Shown here in pieces: positions 52,706-62,193 of a stretch of DNA of 64,000 nucleotides. Origin of the DNA: an uncultured Bacilli bacterium. Lineage in GTDB: Bacteria > Bacillota_I > Bacilli_A > RF39 > UBA660. The DNA lies in the NCBI GenBank assembly GCA_934095845.1, contig CAKOKS010000002.1, positions 62,001-126,000 on the forward strand. Direction: 5' to 3'. The translations under genes were made by a program, and so were the position numbers. Within the stretch, counting starts at the first letter, position 1, and every line of letters begins with the position of its first letter. The notes under the pieces are model-generated. The model was given only the letters and a program-made list of their open reading frames with translations, was not told the origin of the DNA and searched no databases.

Positions 52706-53803
52706 ATGAAAATTTTAGATTTAAAATTGCTTAATTTTAGAAATTATGAAAAATTAAGTTTTAGTTTTGACCCTAAAAAGAATTTGATAATCGGAAAAAA
52801 TGGAATGGGGAAGACAAATATAGTTGAAGCTATATATGTTCTTGCTTTTACTAAGTCTTTTAGAGGATCCAAAGAAAACGTTGTTATTAAATATAATACT
52901 GATTTAACTAGAGTTGAAGGCACTATTTTAGACAATTACAAGAATGATTATAAAGTTATTTTAAAAGAAAATGATAAAACTGTAAAAATTAATAATAAAA
53001 AAGTTGATAAAATAAGTGATTATTTATCAAGAATAAATATAGTTTTGTTTACTTCACATGATTTACTTTTAATAAAAGATACTCCGAGTGTTAGAAGAAA
53101 ACTTATTAATATTGAATTAAGTCAATTTAGTAATGATTATCTTAAAGTATTAACTTTATATAATAAAGTATTAAAACAAAGAAATTTGTACTTAAAAACT
53201 TTATATTTAAATGGTAATGCTCCAATTAGTTATTTGGATATTTTGACTGAGCAGTTAGTTGATTTGGGTATTAAAATATATGACTATAGAATGAACTTTA
53301 TTAACAATATTAATAGTTATATTGAAAAAAATTACTTGGAAATTACTGGAAAAAGTGGTTTAAAACTAAAATATGATTCCTATTTTAAAGATATGACTAG
53401 AAAACAAATACTTGATAGTTATAAAAAAGATGAAAAAAAGGATATTATTTTAGGTAAAACCAATAGTGGTGTTCATAAAGATGACTATGTTTTTGAATTA
53501 AATGAGGTTAATTTAAAAGATTATGGTTCAGAAGGTGAACAAAAAAATGCAATTATATCATTTAAAATGGCAGAAATTGAAATTTTTAGAAAAGAAAAAA
53601 ACGTTACTCCTATATTGATATTAGATGATTTATTTAGTGAGTTAGATGAAGAAAAGATAAATAATATCATGCATTTTATAGATGATGATATTCAGACTTT
53701 TATTACAACTACAGAATTAAATAAAATTGATAATAAAATAAAAACTGATAGTAAAATATTTTATGTAGCAGATGGAGTTGTTGAGGAGGATATTTATGAA
53801 TAA
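52706..53803 (+). CDS. recF: DNA replication and repair protein RecF
   Basis: 365-aa SMC-like ATPase that helps load RecA on gapped DNA. Walker A GKNGMGKTN (about 31-39), signature region SEGEQKNAIISFKMAE, Walker B PILILDDLFSELDEEK. Good GGGGG site before the ATG. Overlaps gyrB by 8 bp. Confidence 0.97.
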   Translation: MKILDLKLLNFRNYEKLSFSFDPKKNLIIGKNGMGKTNIVEAIYVLAFTKSFRGSKENVVIKYNTDLTRVEGTILDNYKNDYKVILKENDKTVKINNKKVDKISDYLSRINIVLFTSHDLLLIKDTPSVRRKLINIELSQFSNDYLKVLTLYNKVLKQRNLYLKTLYLNGNAPISYLDILTEQLVDLGIKIYDYRMNFINNINSYIEKNYLEITGKSGLKLKYDSYFKDMTRKQILDSYKKDEKKDIILGKTNSGVHKDDYVFELNEVNLKDYGSEGEQKNAIISFKMAEIEIFRKEKNVTPILILDDLFSELDEEKINNIMHFIDDDIQTFITTTELNKIDNKIKTDSKIFYVADGVVEEDIYE

Positions 53804-55712
53804 TGAACATTATGATGCAACCGATATTCAAGTTTTGGAAGGATTAGAGGCTGTTAGAAAAAGACCAGGTATGTATATAGGCACTACTGATGTTAAAGGA
53901 TTACACCATCTAGTTTGGGAAATTGTTGATAATTCAATAGATGAAGCATTAGCTGGATATTGTAATAATATTGAAGTAGTAATTAATAAAGATAATTCTA
54001 TTACTGTAAAAGATGATGGTAGAGGAATTCCTGTAGATATACATCCTAAAACACATATTTCAACAGTTGAAACAGTTTATACCGTATTACATGCTGGTGG
54101 TAAATTTGGAGGAGGCGGATACAAAGTCTCTGGTGGTCTACATGGTGTAGGTGCTAGTGTTGTTAATGCCTTATCAAGTTGGTGTGAAGTTAGAGTATAT
54201 AAAGATGGAAAAATTAATTATATTCGTTTTGAAAATGGTGGACATACTAAGGAACCTTTACATGTTATTGGTGAATGTGAACCACATCGTACAGGTACAA
54301 CAGTAACTTTTAAACCAGATCCTACTATTTTTGATACAGATGTTTACGATTATGAAACTTTAAAGGTAAGAATAAGAGAACTTGCATTTTTAAACAAAGG
54401 GTTATCAATTAATATTAGAGATGACCGTGATGATGAAGATACAACGGGAGAGACTTTTCTTTATGAAGGTGGTATTTCAGAATATGTTAAGTTCTTAAAT
54501 AAAAATAAGACTCCTATTCATGATCAAATAATTCATTTAGATGGTGAAGAAGAGGGCGTATTCTTTGAAGTTGCAATGCAATATAATACCTCTTATCAAG
54601 ATAATATTTATTCCTTTGTTAACAATATTAATACTCATGATGGTGGAACACACGAAGAAGGAGTAAGACGTGCTTTAACAAGGGTAATTAATAATTATGC
54701 TAGAAAAACGAATATGCTTAAAGAAAAAGATGAAAGTTTAACTGGAGACGATGTCAAAGAAGGATTAACAATGATTATTTCTTGTAAACATCCAAATCCT
54801 CAATTTGAAGGTCAAACTAAAGGAAGACTGGGAAACTCTGAAGTAAGAAAGCTTGCTGACAGTGTTTTCTCAAAAGGATTTGAAAGATTTTTAATGGAAA
54901 ATCCTGATAATGCAAGAACTATTGTTGAAAAATGTATTATTGCCAGTCATGCAAGACTTGCAGCTAAGAAAGCTCGTGAAGTTACTAGAAGAAAAACCGA
55001 TTTAGATCTACCTGGATTAATGGGTAAACTATGTGACTGTAAGAGTAAAGATAGAAGTGAATGTGAAATATTTTTAGTCGAGGGAGATTCAGCTGGTGGA
55101 AGTGCTAAAACTGGAAGAGATTCAATGACTCAAGCTATTCTTCCGTTAAGAGGTAAAATTTTAAACGTTGAAAAAGCAAGACTTGATCGTGCCCTTGAAA
55201 ACGCTGAAATTAGAACTATTATAACGGCTTTTGGTACAGGAATTGGTGACGAATTCGACTTATCTAAGTTAAGATATGACAAAATTATAATTATGACCGA
55301 TGCCGATGTTGATGGATCACATATTAGAATATTATTATTAACATTATTCTATAGATTCTTTAAACCAATAGTTGAAGCAGGACATGTTTATTCTGCAACC
55401 CCACCTTTATATAAGGTAACTTGTGGAAAAACAATTAAATATGTTCTAGATGATAATGAATATAACGAATATGTTGAATCTTTAAATGGTAAGAGCTATG
55501 AAGTTCAAAGATTTAAAGGTTTAGGAGAAATGGATGCTGGTGAGTTAAAGGAAACCACAATGTCAAAAGAAAATCGTATTTTAAGACAAATTACAGTTGA
55601 AGATTTAGTAGCTGCAGATAAAATTTTTGAAACACTTATGGGTGAAGATGTAGAACCAAGAAGAAAATTTATTGAAGAAAATGCTCATTTTGTTCAAAAC
55701 TTAGATATATAG
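53796..55712 (+). CDS. gyrB: DNA gyrase subunit B
   Basis: 638 aa. GHKL ATPase (EIVDNSIDEALAGYC, DDGRGIPVDIH, GGLHGVGASVVNALS), transducer, and Toprim with EGDSAGGSAKTGRD and DADVDGSHIR. With GyrA it introduces negative supercoils. GAGGAGG precedes ATG 53796; the longer reading from 53772 is rejected. Confidence 0.98.
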   Translation: MNNEHYDATDIQVLEGLEAVRKRPGMYIGTTDVKGLHHLVWEIVDNSIDEALAGYCNNIEVVINKDNSITVKDDGRGIPVDIHPKTHISTVETVYTVLHAGGKFGGGGYKVSGGLHGVGASVVNALSSWCEVRVYKDGKINYIRFENGGHTKEPLHVIGECEPHRTGTTVTFKPDPTIFDTDVYDYETLKVRIRELAFLNKGLSINIRDDRDDEDTTGETFLYEGGISEYVKFLNKNKTPIHDQIIHLDGEEEGVFFEVAMQYNTSYQDNIYSFVNNINTHDGGTHEEGVRRALTRVINNYARKTNMLKEKDESLTGDDVKEGLTMIISCKHPNPQFEGQTKGRLGNSEVRKLADSVFSKGFERFLMENPDNARTIVEKCIIASHARLAAKKAREVTRRKTDLDLPGLMGKLCDCKSKDRSECEIFLVEGDSAGGSAKTGRDSMTQAILPLRGKILNVEKARLDRALENAEIRTIITAFGTGIGDEFDLSKLRYDKIIIMTDADVDGSHIRILLLTLFYRFFKPIVEAGHVYSATPPLYKVTCGKTIKYVLDDNEYNEYVESLNGKSYEVQRFKGLGEMDAGELKETTMSKENRILRQITVEDLVAADKIFETLMGEDVEPRRKFIEENAHFVQNLDI

Positions 55713-55722
55713 GAGGTAAGGT

Positions 55723-58167
55723 ATGGATAGAGTTAATCAAAACAATATTGTTACAGAAGTTCAAGAATCATTTCTTGATTATTCGATGAGTGTTATAGTT
55801 GCCAGAGCTTTACCAGATTTGAGAGATGGTTTGAAGCCAGTTCATAGAAGAATTCTTTATTCAATGTATGAAAATGGATATACACCAGATAAACAATATC
55901 GTAAATGTGCACGTGTTGTTGGTGATGTTATGGGAAAATATCACCCACATGGTGATTCTTCAATTTATGAAGCAATGGTTAGAATGGCTCAAGATTTTAG
56001 TTATAGACATATGCTAATTGATGGACACGGAAACTTTGGTAATATGGATGGTGATGGTGCAGCAGCAATGCGTTATACCGAATCTAGACTTGCTAAAATC
56101 TCGTTGGAATTGCTTCGTGATTTAAACAAAGAAACCGTAAATATGATTCCGAACTTTGAAGAAACTGAAATGGAACCTGAAGTTTTACCTTCGAGATTTC
56201 CAAATATTTTAGTTAATGGAACTATGGGAATTGCCGTTGGTATGGCAACTAATATTCCTCCACATAATTTAGGTGAAGTAATTGATGGATGTGTTGCATA
56301 TATAGATAATCATGAAATAACTATTCCAGAAATTATGGAAAAATTAAAAGGACCAGATTTTCCAACTGGTGGAATTATTTTAGGTAACAGTGGTATAAAA
56401 AAGGCTTATGAAACTGGTAGAGGAACAATTACTATTCGTTGTAAGGCTGAAATTGATGAAAATAATGGAAAAAATAGAATTGTAATAACTGAACTTCCTT
56501 ATGGAATTAATACTTTTGATCTTAAAACTAGAATTGGTGAATTAGTTAGAGACAAAGTTTTAGATGGAATTGCAGATTATCATGATGCAACAAGTCTTGA
56601 AAAAGGTGTTAATATAATTATTACCCTTAAAAAAGAGGCAAATCCGCAAGTAGTTTTAAACAATTTGTATAAACATACTCAATTACAATCTACTTTTGGT
56701 ATTATTTTCTTAATGATAGATAATGGAACTCCAAAAGTTTTAAACATTAAAGAAATTATTTCTAAGTATATTGATTTCCAAAAAGAAGTTATAATTAGAA
56801 GAACTAAATTTGATCTTAGAAAAAAAGAAGAAAGAGTTCATATTTTAGAAGGATATAAAATTGCACTTGATAATATAGATGAAGTTATAAAAATAATTAA
56901 AGAAGCGGAAACTGATGTAATTGCTCGTGAAAAATTGATTAAAATATTTGGATTTGATGAAATTCAAGCAAATGCAATTCTAGAATTAAAACTTCGTAGA
57001 TTAACAGGCCTAGAAAGAGATAAAATAGAAAATGAACTTGCTGATTTAATTGAACAAATTAAAGAATTAAAAGAAATTTTAGCAAGTGAACAAAAAGTAT
57101 TAGATATAATCAAGAAGGAATTACTTGAAATCAAAGCTAAATATGCTGATGAAAGAAGAACTAACATTGATATGACTGCAATTGATTATATTGAAGATGA
57201 ATCTTTAATACCAGAAGAAGATATAATAGTAACTATATCTGATAAGGGTTATATTAAGAGATGCGTTTCTTCAACATTTAAATCTCAACATAGAGGCGGT
57301 GTAGGAATAAAAGGAATGTCTACTAATGAAGAAGATTATGTTAAATATCTAGTTAATGCATCAACTCATGACTATATATTATTCTTCACTAATAAAGGTA
57401 AAGTTTATAGAATAAAGGGTTATGAAATCCCAGAATATAGTAGACAAGCTAAAGGTTTACCAATTATTAATTTACTTCAAATTGAAAAAGATGAAAAAAT
57501 TAATTCAATTATAAGTATTAGTAATGAAAATGATAACAAATATTTAATTTTTGCTACAAGAGATGGATTAGTTAAGAAGACTGCAGTAGAAGAATATACA
57601 AACATACGTACGAGTGGCAAAATTGCTATCTCACTTAAAGATGGCGATGAGTTAATAGACGTTAAGCTTTCAGATGGAATTAACAAAGTAATTCTTGGAT
57701 CAACATCTGGTCGCATGGTTGTATTTAATGAAAATGAGGTTAGACCTATGGGAAGAACTGCCAGTGGAGTTAAAGGCATTAACCTAGATGGTGGTTATAA
57801 ATGTACTGGCATGGAAGTTGGTAAGGATGAAGATAACTTATTAATTGTTACAAAATACGGTTATGGAAAGAAAACATTAATAAGTGAGTATAGAATGACT
57901 AAACGTGGTAGCAAAGGAGTAAAGGCATTAAATGTTACTGATAAAAATGGTGAAATGATAGCTCATAAAATTGTTAACAATGATAAAGACTTATTAATGA
58001 TAACTGAATCAGGAATGGCTATTAGAATGGGAATTGATCAAATATCTCAATTAGGTAGAGTAACACAAGGTGTTAAGTTAATTAACCTTAAAGATAATCA
58101 ATATGTTTCAACAATAAGTATATTGGATAAAGAAACAGAAGAAAACATTGAAGAAGGAACTGAATAG
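55723..58167 (+). CDS. gyrA: DNA gyrase subunit A
   Basis: 814 aa. Breakage-reunion domain with the catalytic Tyr in AAAMRYTESR and the quinolone region HPHGDSSIYEAMVRMAQ, in which the two key positions are Ser and Glu (the susceptible type). C-terminal beta-pinwheel repeats and the GyrA box QAKGLP (near residue 570) mark gyrase rather than topoisomerase IV. Ten bp after gyrB. Confidence 0.97.
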   Translation: MDRVNQNNIVTEVQESFLDYSMSVIVARALPDLRDGLKPVHRRILYSMYENGYTPDKQYRKCARVVGDVMGKYHPHGDSSIYEAMVRMAQDFSYRHMLIDGHGNFGNMDGDGAAAMRYTESRLAKISLELLRDLNKETVNMIPNFEETEMEPEVLPSRFPNILVNGTMGIAVGMATNIPPHNLGEVIDGCVAYIDNHEITIPEIMEKLKGPDFPTGGIILGNSGIKKAYETGRGTITIRCKAEIDENNGKNRIVITELPYGINTFDLKTRIGELVRDKVLDGIADYHDATSLEKGVNIIITLKKEANPQVVLNNLYKHTQLQSTFGIIFLMIDNGTPKVLNIKEIISKYIDFQKEVIIRRTKFDLRKKEERVHILEGYKIALDNIDEVIKIIKEAETDVIAREKLIKIFGFDEIQANAILELKLRRLTGLERDKIENELADLIEQIKELKEILASEQKVLDIIKKELLEIKAKYADERRTNIDMTAIDYIEDESLIPEEDIIVTISDKGYIKRCVSSTFKSQHRGGVGIKGMSTNEEDYVKYLVNASTHDYILFFTNKGKVYRIKGYEIPEYSRQAKGLPIINLLQIEKDEKINSIISISNENDNKYLIFATRDGLVKKTAVEEYTNIRTSGKIAISLKDGDELIDVKLSDGINKVILGSTSGRMVVFNENEVRPMGRTASGVKGINLDGGYKCTGMEVGKDEDNLLIVTKYGYGKKTLISEYRMTKRGSKGVKALNVTDKNGEMIAHKIVNNDKDLLMITESGMAIRMGIDQISQLGRVTQGVKLINLKDNQYVSTISILDKETEENIEEGTE

Positions 58168-58182
58168 TTTCTTCTTTTTATT
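58153..58182 (+). terminator. Terminator of gyrBA
   Basis: GAAGGAAC / GTTTCTTC stem (one G-T pair) overlapping the last codons of gyrA, followed by a T-run. Confidence 0.6.
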
Positions 58183-58273
58183 TGATAGACAAAAATTTAA
58201 AATCTGAAGTTATCAACAGTGCAAAAATTTAAAATTTGTATATTAACAAAACAATTGTTATATAATCATCCAA

Positions 58274-58995
58274 TGTTTCACGTGAAACATTGGTAAATTG
58301 TTTTATATTTTTTAAACAAAAAAACATTAAAAAATGCCATTATAATTTAGTAAAAAAAATAAAACTATATGTTTCACGTGAAACATATAGTTAAAATTAT
58401 AAAATAACGTATTTTATATGTTAATAATTTGAAAAATAAATATATATTAATAAAATAATATGGATTTTAATGTTTCACGTGAAACATTAAAATTAGAAAA
58501 TAAATAAAAACTAATAAAAAACACTTATAAATAATAGCAAGTAGTGTATTTTAAATGGATTCTAAATAATATTGCTATGTTTCACGTGAAACATAGTAAT
58601 AAATATAAAACATAATATATTAAGTTTTTAAATTTTATATATTTTAAAATGATTTTAATATAAATTAATGTTTCACGTGAAACATTGATTTAAAAGATAA
58701 ACTATTTAATAAACTTTTACTATAAAATATAAGTATTTATTTATTATTGGTTAAATTAATTAAGTATATAATTGTTTTTTAATGTTTCATGTGAAACATT
58801 AAAGAACATTGCCTTGAACCAAGATAAGGATAACAATAATAATAAAGTCCGTTATTAAAATAAATAATTGTTAAAAAATTATATAGTCAATGTTTCACGT
58901 GAAACATTGACTATAACTAATAAATAAATTAAGATATGTTTTAAAATATTTAGAATTAATAAAAAAAGTTTCATCTTGATGTTTCACGTGAAACA
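58274..58995. repeat. parS: Array of eight parS centromere sites
   Basis: TGTTTCACGTGAAACA, the Bacillota parS consensus, at 58274, 58370, 58471, 58578, 58669, 58891 and 58980, plus one copy with CATG instead of CACG at its centre at 58783. Start-to-start distances are 96, 101, 107, 91, 114, 108 and 89 bp. Every site is extended by arms that differ between sites but are inverted repeats within a site, 24 to 36 bp in total. Spo0J/ParB loads here and recruits SMC; no parA/parB pair is in the window. The gene-free stretch 58183-59113 holds nothing else I recognise. Confidence 0.95.
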
Positions 58996-59079
58996 TTGAA
59001 ATGTTATATAAGCAGATAATTAAAATCTGTAAAATTGGTTATAACAAATTTTAAATGTTTGTAAATTGCTTAAAATGTG

Positions 59080-59108
59080 TTGAGTAACAATTCATAATCT
59101 GCTATAAT
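59080..59108 (+). promoter_or_regulatory. SRP RNA promoter
   Basis: TTGAGT, 17 bp, perfect TATAAT; the start falls at 59114-59115, the first base of the RNA's closing stem. Confidence 0.8.
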
Positions 59109-59113
59109 TAACT

Positions 59114-59192
59114 TGCACAACAATTATGTTAGAACCTGGTCAGAGTAGGAATACAGCAGCCATAATAGCCTCTAATTGTGTGTGCTTTTTTT
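59114..59192 (+). ncRNA. ffs: Signal recognition particle RNA, small (4.5S-like) type
   Basis: About 72 nt plus T-run. Domain IV is clear: GGTCAG, then GTA-GGAA-TAC tetraloop stem, then AGCAGCC, the symmetric loop that binds Ffh. Closing stem GCAC...CAATTA / TAATTG...GTGC. No Alu domain, unlike the 270-nt Bacillus scRNA. Located between gyrA/parS and tadA-dnaX, next to dnaX as in Bacillus. The TTTTTTT tail acts as terminator. Confidence 0.9.
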
Positions 59193-59213
59193 ATATATGA
59201 ATATGGAGGAAAC

Positions 59214-59627
59214 ATGGTAGAAGAATTAATTAAAGAATCTTTAAAAACAAAAAAATATAAAGATATTCCAGTAGCAGCAATAATTGTCAAAGATGGTAAA
59301 ATTATTTCTAAAGCTCATAATGATAGAATAAAAAAAAATTTAACAATTAACCATGCAGAAATAAGTGCTATATCAAAAGCAAATAAGAAATTAAAAGATT
59401 TTCGTTTATTTGACTGTGATCTATATGTTACTTTAGAACCATGTGAAATGTGTATGACAGTTATAAAAGAAGCACGCATTAAAAATGTATACTATTTAAT
59501 ACCAAGAAATGAAAATAAAAAGCAATTTAGTAAAACAAACATTTGTTTGATTAATGCTGATATAGATAAAGTTAATAAATATAAAGAAATGTTGACACAA
59601 TTTTTTAAAGATAATTGTAACAGGTAA
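59214..59627 (+). CDS. tadA: tRNA-specific adenosine deaminase
   Basis: 137 aa. Converts A34 to inosine in tRNA-Arg(ACG). Zinc and catalytic motifs NHAEISAI (His-x-Glu) and LEPCEMC (PCxxC). GGAGGA precedes ATG 59214; a longer frame upstream would begin within the SRP RNA and is rejected. Slightly short compared with E. coli TadA (167), mainly at the C-terminus. Confidence 0.92.
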   Translation: MVEELIKESLKTKKYKDIPVAAIIVKDGKIISKAHNDRIKKNLTINHAEISAISKANKKLKDFRLFDCDLYVTLEPCEMCMTVIKEARIKNVYYLIPRNENKKQFSKTNICLINADIDKVNKYKEMLTQFFKDNCNR

Positions 59628-59661
59628 GCCTAATATGATATAATTTACCTAGGTGAATCTT

Positions 59662-61245
59662 ATGGACTACAAGGTTTTATACAGAAAATATAGACCAAGT
59701 GATTTTAATCATTTGGTTGGACAAAATTCTATAAAAAAAATATTGGTTAATTCTATTATAAATGATAAAATTGCACATGCATATATCTTTACTGGACCTA
59801 GAGGAACAGGAAAAACAAGCACAGCTAAAATATTTGCTCGTGCTTTAAACTGTTTAAATCCGAAAGATGGAATATCATGCGGAGAATGTGAAAATTGTAA
59901 AAATGTTAATCAAAACCCAGATATAATAGAACTTGATGCCGCTAGTAATAATAGTGTTGATGATATAAGAAATATTGTTGATTCAGTAAATATTGCTCCT
60001 ACTAATAGTAAATACAAAATATACATTATTGATGAAGTTCATATGTTATCAACAAGTGCTTGGAATGCTTTTTTAAAAACTCTTGAGGAACCTCCTCATA
60101 ATGTTATATTTATTTTAGCAACAACGGAAATTCAAAAAGTTCCTATAACTGTTTTATCTAGATGTCAACGATTTGATTTTCAAAGAATTGATAGAAATGA
60201 AATTAAGGAACATCTTAATAATATTTGCAAAGAAGAAAACATAAAATGTTCTGAAGAAGCTTTAACGGAAATAGCTTTTTTATCAGATGGTTGTATGCGT
60301 GATGCTTTAAGTATATTAGATCAACTATCTAAGATAAGTGATGAAATTACTATAGATATAATTAAAGAAAATTATGGAACTATAACTGATGATGATATAG
60401 AAAAAATATATGTTTCTATATTACATAATGATTTAGATAATTTGCTTATAAAACTGAACGAAATTAAGATGAGTGGAATAGATATTAAACTATTACTAGA
60501 TAAAATGATTGAATATTTTTTAAATAAGGCAATTAGCTTTAAACAAAAAGGAGTAAGTAATAATGCCTTTAAACAATTAAGAAAAATAATTAATTCATTA
60601 AACGAGTTACTTGGAAAAATAAATAGTAACTCAAATGGTTTCTTAATGTTGGAACTTGAATTAATATCTTTTATTAATGATGATGAAGTTAATTTAAGTA
60701 GTCGAGATATTAATCAAATTATTTCCCGGGAAATAATTTCAAAAGACATGAAAGTTGACGTAAATAATATGTTAACCAGTAATGATTCTGGTTACTATAA
60801 GGTAGATAAAGAGTTTATTGATGTTAGAACTAATAATGTTTTAGTAAATGCAAGTAAAGAAAATAAAATAGCATTTATCGAACTTTGGAAAAATTTTTAT
60901 AATTACTTAGAAAATAATGATGAGAAAGAATTTAGAAATATAGTGAAAAATTCGATACCTCAAATTGTATCAAATTCTTATGCTTTATTAGTTACAAAAA
61001 GCGAGAGTTCAAAACTTATTGGTAATAAAAAATTACATGAACTAGAAATACTATTTAAAAAAGTTAATGATAAAGAATATAAATTCATATTTTTAAATGA
61101 ACAAGAATGGAAAAAGTTTTTAACAACATACGATAAAGAAAAAAAATATGAAATAATAGATGAATCGGGATTCATTAATAAAGATGATAATTCGTGCCAA
61201 CTTGCAGAAAGCATATTTGGCACAAATAATGTGAATATGGAATAG
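59662..61245 (+). CDS. dnaX: DNA polymerase III gamma/tau subunit
   Basis: 527-aa clamp-loader ATPase. KVLYRKYRPSDFNHLVGQ start, Walker A GPRGTGKTS, zinc knuckle CGECENCKNV, Walker B IIDEVHML, sensor LSRCQRFDF. The tau-like C-terminal part is present, and I see no A-rich slippery run typical of gamma frameshifting. AGGTGA lies 5 nt before ATG 59662. Contains a Noc-binding site. Confidence 0.96.
   Translation: MDYKVLYRKYRPSDFNHLVGQNSIKKILVNSIINDKIAHAYIFTGPRGTGKTSTAKIFARALNCLNPKDGISCGECENCKNVNQNPDIIELDAASNNSVDDIRNIVDSVNIAPTNSKYKIYIIDEVHMLSTSAWNAFLKTLEEPPHNVIFILATTEIQKVPITVLSRCQRFDFQRIDRNEIKEHLNNICKEENIKCSEEALTEIAFLSDGCMRDALSILDQLSKISDEITIDIIKENYGTITDDDIEKIYVSILHNDLDNLLIKLNEIKMSGIDIKLLLDKMIEYFLNKAISFKQKGVSNNAFKQLRKIINSLNELLGKINSNSNGFLMLELELISFINDDEVNLSSRDINQIISREIISKDMKVDVNNMLTSNDSGYYKVDKEFIDVRTNNVLVNASKENKIAFIELWKNFYNYLENNDEKEFRNIVKNSIPQIVSNSYALLVTKSESSKLIGNKKLHELEILFKKVNDKEYKFIFLNEQEWKKFLTTYDKEKKYEIIDESGFINKDDNSCQLAESIFGTNNVNME
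60720..60735. promoter_or_regulatory. Noc-binding site inside dnaX
   Basis: TATTTCCCGGGAAATA is the exact 16-bp Noc-binding consensus known from Bacillus. The CCCGGG core is rare in such AT-rich DNA, and I noticed no second copy. Confidence 0.75.
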
Positions 61246-61256
61246 GAGAGATAAAT

Positions 61257-61556
61257 ATGAATATGAATAATTTAATGGCACAAGCTCAAAGAATGCAAAA
61301 AGATATAGAAAGAAAGCAACAAGAAATATATGGAACAGAATACACTGGTTCATCTGAATTAGTTGATGTAATATTAACTGGTGATAAAAAATTAAAAAGT
61401 GTAAAATTTAAAAAGATGGAAAATTTTGATGCAGATGATCTTGATATTTTAGAAGATATGGTTAAAATTGCATTTAATGATGCAGTTACAAAGATTGAAC
61501 GTGATATTGAATCTAAACTTGGAATGTATGGTAAACAACTAGGTGGATTGATTTAA
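61257..61556 (+). CDS. ebfC: YbaB/EbfC nucleoid-associated protein
   Basis: 99 aa. MNNLMAQAQRMQKDIERKQQ and ELVDVILTGDKKLKSVKF are family-typical. Binds DNA as a dimer; almost always between dnaX and recR, as here. One bp separates it from recR. Confidence 0.95.
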   Translation: MNMNNLMAQAQRMQKDIERKQQEIYGTEYTGSSELVDVILTGDKKLKSVKFKKMENFDADDLDILEDMVKIAFNDAVTKIERDIESKLGMYGKQLGGLI

Positions 61557-61557
61557 T

Positions 61558-62154
61558 ATGTATCCAAGCAGTTTAAATAATGTAATAAATTCATTTAAAA
61601 AATTACCAGGAGTGGGAGACAAAAGTGCAGAGAGAAATGCATTAGCTCTAATTGAATTAAGTGATGAAGATATTGATAATTTTGTTGAAGCAATAAAAGA
61701 TTGTAAAAATAAATTACATAGATGTAAAATTTGTGGACACTTAACAGATTCTGAAATTTGTTATATTTGTGAAAATGAACATAGAAGAAATGATTTAATA
61801 TGTGTAGTAGAAGATTATAAAAGTGTTTTTATGTTTGAAAAGTCTGGAACCTTTAATGGAAAATATCATGTACTTAATGGACTTATATCTCCTATGGATG
61901 GTATTTATCCAGAAGATATTAATTTATCTAGTTTAGTTAGTAGATTAGATGGTGTTGAAAATGCGGAGGTTATTGTAGCTTTAAAATCTTCAATTGAAGG
62001 AAAGACTACAACATTATATATTAAAAAAATATTAGAAGATAAAAATATAAAAGTTACAAGATTATCGTATGGTATTCCAATGGGAGTTGAAATTGATTAT
62101 TTAGACTCCTTAACTTTAGATCAAGCATTATTAGATAGAAAAGAAATATCATAA
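61558..62154 (+). CDS. recR: Recombination mediator RecR
   Basis: 198 aa. Helix-hairpin-helix (KLPGVGDKSAER), C4 zinc finger (CKICGHLTDSEICYIC) and Toprim domain (LICVVEDYKSVFMFEKSG). With RecO and RecF it loads RecA at gaps. Full length. Confidence 0.96.
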   Translation: MYPSSLNNVINSFKKLPGVGDKSAERNALALIELSDEDIDNFVEAIKDCKNKLHRCKICGHLTDSEICYICENEHRRNDLICVVEDYKSVFMFEKSGTFNGKYHVLNGLISPMDGIYPEDINLSSLVSRLDGVENAEVIVALKSSIEGKTTTLYIKKILEDKNIKVTRLSYGIPMGVEIDYLDSLTLDQALLDRKEIS

Positions 62155-62193
62155 AGAAATAATATTTTAAATATATTGTAATATGGTGATTAC

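Noticed and set aside
58274..58995. Series of transcription terminators or an integrative repeat array
   Set aside because: The constant core is exactly the parS 16-mer and no T-runs follow the hairpins.
59178..59213. Longer tadA start at GTG 59178
   Set aside because: It lies inside the SRP RNA closing stem and T-run; the strong GGAGGA site serves ATG 59214.
59653..59661. GTG start for dnaX at 59653
   Set aside because: The GTG is part of the AGGTGA ribosome binding site of ATG 59662.
59662..61245. Programmed frameshift producing a gamma form of dnaX
   Set aside because: I see no long A-run with a nearby stem-loop and Shine-Dalgarno in the middle of the gene.
61120..61353. Open frames on the opposite strand of dnaX, gyrA, recG, murA and others
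   Set aside because: They have no ribosome binding sites, show odd composition, and lie fully inside well-identified genes.
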